From Crossaster papposus (taxonomy: Eukaryota; Echinodermata; Asteroidea; Velatida; Solasteridae), in contig JBAIAA010000534.1 of assembly GCA_037893245.1 (NCBI GenBank), positions 372,001 through 436,000 on the forward strand: 64,000 bases of DNA, written 5' to 3'. The translations under genes were made by a program, and so were the position numbers. This document shows positions 59,608-64,000 of this stretch, piece after piece. The notes below the pieces were generated by a model, which was not told where the DNA came from, did not search any database, and saw only the letters and a program-made list of their open reading frames with translations. Positions within the stretch are counted from its first letter, which is position 1, and every line of letters starts with the position of its first letter.

Positions 59608-62600
59608 TCAGTCCTTGCTGAATACCTGCATTGTGCCTGGCTTGACCCACGACAGACCCGATACCTGGGCGTTTTTGTGACCTCCGGATTCCCCAGGGGA
59701 TTTCTGGATTGAAAAAACATGAGAAAAACTAAATCCTGAATTGATTTGAACCTACCCTCAAAAAGGTCTACAAAAAGTCAGTATGATTGGAACACTGTCA
59801 GTAATTTAACATTTTTTTGGTTTATAATAGGTCATCAATTTTGTCGTATTTTTAGGGGAACTAAATTTACTGAATAACAAAACTAACAAGATTCCAACTA
59901 AAATTTCTTATCGCAGCAATGGGTTGGCGACTTGTGATTGGAGAGTAAGGGGTTCAAATCCAGCTGCTTGCCATATGTACCGGCATTAGCTAGCTGGGGA
60001 GCAACCTGCAATGAACTGGCATCTCGTCTAAGAGATAGAAATATTCTCTGTCGATTCTCTGTCGATTCAAGGTTACCGCAGATAAACGCCAGCCTATGAT
60101 GAGCCATATTGGCTCGTGACAGACTTGAGTTACGTTTACTGAGTTCAAAATATGTGATTAATAATTATTATAGTTGATTAATTAATTATATTTGATTAAT
60201 ATTTTGGTACTGAAACCAAGAAATCCTCAAGAGCGCACTCTTCTAGGCACTGTAAGCTGGCAAACCTTAAGAAACCCGTAGAGAAGACAATAAGAAGAAA
60301 TTACAGTTTTAGAGGTGGCAGGAAAACCCCAGATGAATATTCTAGGGGGGGGGGGGGTGGGGGGAAGGTGGGATAGGGGGTACCCACGGCCACGGGACTG
60401 AAAACCCAATCCACTTTGTGGACCATGCTGGCAATTGAACCTGGGCCACAGCAGTGAAAGGCGAGGAAAAGTACCCACTGCGGCAACCTGAATCCCCATC
60501 TATCTGGACACCCGACGCCTCATACCTGTGGTTTGGGTGTCATTATTGCCGTCCTCGCCAAACCGTATTTGTCGGCGTCCCATTCGCTGAAGTGTGTGGC
60601 ATGGGGGTCCTCCGAGTACGGCGGGTCGTATTTACGGCTCTTGCTCGCCTCAACCGTCTCGCTGACCTTGGATTTGAACAAGTCCAGGTCCTCTTCGTAT
60701 CTGTGCCAAAATTATCATCAAATGGACGAGGAATCAGATACAGCCTCGAAAGCAAGTTCTGGAATAATAGATTTTATGTCTCATGACCACAGGCCAATTT
60801 CATGGAGCTGCCAAGCACCCACAAAAAATGTTGAGCATGAAATTTCTTCCTTGGGGAAAAAACACAGGGTTACAAACTAAATTGCCAGGTATTGGTATTG
60901 AGCAGGTTTTTGCTTAGCATGAAAAGCATCCGGAGTTTTGGCTGGTAACGTTTTTTTTTTAATGAGTATCACTGTTAGTGCTAAGCAATTGTTTGTGCTT
61001 AGCAGCTCTGTAAATTTGGCCCCAGTAGACTCATCAATTCAACCCCAGCAAGTGCACTGTACTGCAGGCTGCAGACGTTCTCGCCATGGGCATGTACATG
61101 CATCTATAGTTGAATAGGTCTCCACAAGGTTTCACAAAATATATTCTTGGATTTTTACTCAAAAACTAGGAATTTCCAAGGTACGGTTATCTGTCGCAAA
61201 TTAAAGTATACGGTCTAAGGGATATTGGGTTGGGGTTACAGCCCAGAATATTTACCCGAGTTGAAATAGGAGCACTTTAAAAATAGCCCTTGACCCGCCG
61301 ACAATTTTGTACATATGAAAACAAACAATGTCTCCAGAAGGATACAAATTTGAGAATTGGCGAGCAAAAAACTCATGTGAGTAACTCTCGGACTGTGTTG
61401 GATTGAGCAACATAGTTCTGCGGAACTAGTACCAAGCAGTCTATTGCCCGTGTGGTCAAATGTTTTAATATGGAGGTAGGAATTAAAGGAGTAAGTTTTT
61501 AACATGGAACCTTCACAGGTGCTCATCTACTCACAACACGGCAGCCTCTGGGTTGAGAGGGGCCTTGGTGTCAATCTTGTAGAACACTCTCCTCGCATAC
61601 AGCAACACCTGCCAGATGTGGTTGACGTTTCTCTTCCACTTCGTGAACGCTCGCAGGACGTCCAGTTCTCCGCTGACCGGGTCCACGATGGGATGAAAGA
61701 TGGACGGCTGAAATATTAACCTCTGGGAGAAAACAAACAAGATGGAAATTTCAATGGTTTGTCTCATTATGGAGTGTCGTGGCCGGGCGGTTAAGAACTC
61801 GGTTTTCTGTTCCGCAGAGTGTGGGTTCGAGTCCCGGTGTCGACACGTGTGTCCTTAAGCAAGGCAATTAAACCACTATTGCTTCGTCCTTCGGATGGGA
61901 CGTAAAGCTGTAGGTCCCGTGCGTTGTGTAATGCACGTAAAAGAACCCAGTAACACTCTTCGCTAAGAGAAGGGGTTCGCCCCGGTGTTCCTGGCAGCGC
62001 CTCGGAATAGGCAACTAGATAGATGGCGCTTTACAAATGCATGATCATCATCATCATGATCATCATCATCAAGTAGGATCTTGAACACGGGGATTGCCTA
62101 TAGATCATCCTTTAACTAAAAGCGTGGCTGGCAACCTTTCATGATCGAATCTCATAACTAAACGCAGTCCAACCACATCAACGGCACTTCAAATATCGAT
62201 TTCCAGCTTCTCATAAAAGCTTAGTTTATCCCCCTTGCTTCTCTCAGACTTTGTACAATCAGAAGTTGAAAATAAATGTTGCAACCTGACGCTACTTGTC
62301 TTCCTTCATGTATCGTCTCAATAGAAGTCAATCAGTTCAAAAATTGTGAAAAGACATGAATCTTGGACTGCAAAACATTTCCAATTTTGTTAGGTAATAA
62401 AATGTACTTAGAACATTCTCTCAACTCTCGTTAGACTGTGTACACAACCGCTGAAGTGGTGTCATGATACGACATGTATACTCTTGGTCAATGATTTGCA
62501 TATATCACTGGCATCAAATGAGTCAGGTTGGCGTAGCGGTTCTTTCCTCGCCTTCCACTTCTATGACCCGGGTTCGAATCCAGCCTGGGCCAATATGTGG

Positions 62601-64000
62601 ATTGGGTTTTCAGTCCCTGCCTGACTCCTTGGGTTTTCTCCAGAATATTCTTCTGGAGTTTTCCTCCCACCTCTAAAGCTGTACCTTCTTCTCATTGTCT
62701 TCTCTCTACAAGTTTCTTCAGGCTTGAGGGATCCTTGGTTTCATTATCAGAAATATATAATAATAATAATACTAAAGACCACTCACGGGACTGTCACCAT
62801 CTGGATAATTCTCCGGGATGAGGAGATCAAACTTGAAGATGCCTTCCTGATAGAGTCCCTGTCTGATGAACAACACCCCGAACCAATCTAGGGAAAGAGG
62901 AAGCACACCCTAGTAGGTAAACTCAAACTCCCGTGGCACTCGAGGGGGTGTATATATACTGCTTGCAACTGGTATTCAGCTGGTTTTTGCTTAGCATGAC
63001 AAGCACGTGCAGTTTGGGCTGGTAACCTGTTTTAATGAGCTAGACTTGTTTGTGCTAAGCACATTTTTGTGCTTAGCAGCTCTCTGAAATTGGCCCCTGG
63101 TTTTATCATTGTCACAGTGGCAGTTGGAAGATTTTGCAGGATTGAAGGTGGTTCATAGCCAAAAGGGCCTATAGGGGGGTTAAGGTTCAACCCAGTTAGT
63201 ACTTACGGAGAGGTGATTTAGCTGATGGTATGACAAACACTCCTGGTAACTTCTGTTTATGAAGCTGATTACTGGGGCAAAACACAGAGAAGTAAAGGTT
63301 AAAATAGAACGTATCAGGCTACCCTCAAAAATCTTAATATCAAATTCTATGACCATTTCATTACATTTCTGGGACAACATTTCGCTTTTCGTGACCAATT
63401 CCTGCATTGCTTCGCAAATTTAAGAAAACAAATAATTTAAGAGGGCCTAATATTTTGATCTTAACAAGATCTTCTTCAGAGACATAATGGCTGTGTACAA
63501 GAAACAAACATATATTTAAGAAAGCAGTGGAGGATTTCAAATAATTGAGGGTGATTCCTAGCAAAAAAGCCAAAGGAATTCAAAGTTTATAATGGACAAT
63601 TTGTAGGTGATTTAAGAGTAGATGGACCTCAGAACTTTCCCAAAAAAAAGAAGAAATATAATGCAAGTGAAATGAAGCAAATCGCTTTGAAATGAAAAAC
63701 AAGATTCTTACTATTCGGCCATCAGCGCGTACTCCAGGTAAAATTGGCCGTATGCTCCCGGGGACGAGGTACCATTGCTTGGGCTAGTGGCGGAGCTGAC
63801 CCGCTCAGCGGATGACGTTGATCCAGACCTCTCAACCCCAGACCTCTCAACCCCCGACCTCTCTATCACTGACCTCTCGACCCCTGACCTCTCGAAGACC
63901 GACGGAGGTCTGCCAGGACCTACCGCCTCCTGCTCGTCTTTGGGAACCTGAGGGAGTTGTTTCTTGGCTACTGGGACGGTATTCCTACGGACGATGAGCT
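59608..64000 (-). CDS. AKTIP: AKT-interacting protein (FTS), E2-like, 5' end outside the window
   Basis: Component of the FTS-Hook-FHIP complex that links endosomal cargo to dynein; also reported to bind AKT and telomere factors. Exons (minus): 64000 (or 63998)-63712, 63271-63207, 62887-62787, 61722-61535, 60700-60526, 59703-59608. Splice sites are canonical and the phases agree, giving 303 visible residues. Landmarks in order are [113 protein letters not shown] and [16 protein letters not shown]. The fold is that of a ubiquitin-conjugating enzyme, but the HPN motif is altered and Asp occupies the catalytic Cys position, as in known AKTIP, so it cannot carry ubiquitin. A (V/I)ERSG repeat in the N-terminal region is unusual. 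The last two bases of the window would read AG on this strand and may be an acceptor. Confidence 0.94.
59905..60135 (+). mobile_element. tRNA-derived SINE, family 3, 3' part of the AKTIP locus
   Basis: A GGGTTGGCGACTTGTG head and a GGGGTTCAAATCC B box, then a body ending TGAGCCATATTGGCTCGTGA, itself a small hairpin. It lies in the last AKTIP intron. Confidence 0.65.
60165..60497 (-). mobile_element. tRNA-derived SINE, family 1, in AKTIP intron 5
   Basis: Same head and body as the copy at 49951-50215 but more diverged, with a G-rich insertion (about 60342-60380). The head lies about 28 nt past the donor of AKTIP exon 5 (60526). Confidence 0.78.
60792..61024. mobile_element. MITE family C copy in AKTIP intron
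   Basis: GGCCAATTTCATGGAGCTGC to GCTCTGTAAATTTGGCCCC, with internal GCTTAGCA motifs and TTTTGGCTGGTAAC. Confidence 0.83.
61768..62072 (+). mobile_element. tRNA-derived SINE, family 2, with a conserved-type central domain
   Basis: tRNA-like head (GTGGCCGGGCGGTTAAGAAC; B box GGGTTCGAGTCCC) followed by a body with CTTCGGATGGGACGTAAAGC and a (CAT)n tail. The body resembles the deeply conserved SINE central domain described across animals (Nin-type, from memory). Inserted antisense in an AKTIP intron. Confidence 0.8.
62521..62775 (+). mobile_element. tRNA-derived SINE, family 1, in AKTIP intron
   Basis: Most complete copy: TTGGCGTAGCGG A box, GGGTTCGAATCC B box, the CAGTCCCTGCC body and an AATAATAATAAT tail. 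The tail stops about 10 nt short of the donor of AKTIP exon 62887-62787. Confidence 0.87.
62970..63104. mobile_element. MITE family C, right-hand half, in AKTIP intron
   Basis: Only the half from GGTATTCAGCTGGTTTTTGC to GCTCTCTGAAATTGGCCCCT is present. Confidence 0.75.

Noticed and set aside
60520..60525. A TGA just after AKTIP exon 5 as the true stop
   Set aside because: Splicing at CAG|GTATGA to 59703 restores the conserved C-terminal GLSWVKPG segment in frame, so the in-frame TGA is intronic.
62521..62600. Possible tRNA genes from A and B box matches (also 61770, 59905 and 50213)
   Set aside because: No complete cloverleaf at the head; each is followed by a SINE body and simple-repeat tail.
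1..64000. CRISPR arrays, bacterial operons or phage genes
   Set aside because: No regularly spaced repeats. The genes have spliceosomal introns and the genome is animal; the regular repeats seen are MITEs and microsatellites.

Overview
This is nuclear DNA of an animal. Three conserved, intron-rich genes can be assembled by eye with canonical GT-AG splice sites and intact reading frames. They sit in AT-rich DNA packed with short inverted-repeat transposons, tRNA-derived SINEs and one full-length LTR retrotransposon. The gene content and repeat landscape suggest a marine invertebrate deuterostome, most likely an echinoderm; that is an inference, and the species cannot be fixed from the sequence.

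Layout. 1-12.2 kb: no supported gene, but several MITE copies and hairpin elements. 12.2-16.1 kb (minus): an apparently undescribed four-exon gene for a 145-residue protein with a signal peptide, an RGD motif, a furin-type site and a hydrophobic GPI-like tail. 18.7-27.5 kb (plus): a complete Ty3/gypsy element with 1142-bp LTRs, a 4-bp target duplication, gag, and pol in the -1 frame. A slippery heptamer and a potential pseudoknot precede the gag stop. 27.5-43.6 kb: no gene recognised; repeats, homopolymer C/G tracts and fold-back elements. 43.6-55.7 kb (minus): KATNB1, the katanin p80 regulatory subunit, complete in 16 coding exons. 56.3-57.3 kb (plus): a UPF0598 (C8orf82-like) gene in three exons, head to head with KATNB1. 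59.6-64.0 kb (minus): AKTIP (FTS), an inactive E2-like protein, with its 5' end beyond the window.

The three conserved genes are housekeeping-type neighbours and do not form a pathway. KATNB1 targets the microtubule-severing ATPase; AKTIP is a component of the FTS-Hook-FHIP trafficking complex; UPF0598 has no established function. The most interesting items are the hidden secreted-protein gene, the LTR's 72-bp duplication that exactly brackets a potential GT-AG intron, the gag-pol frameshift signal, and SINE/MITE copies lying within about 30 nt of KATNB1 and AKTIP splice sites.
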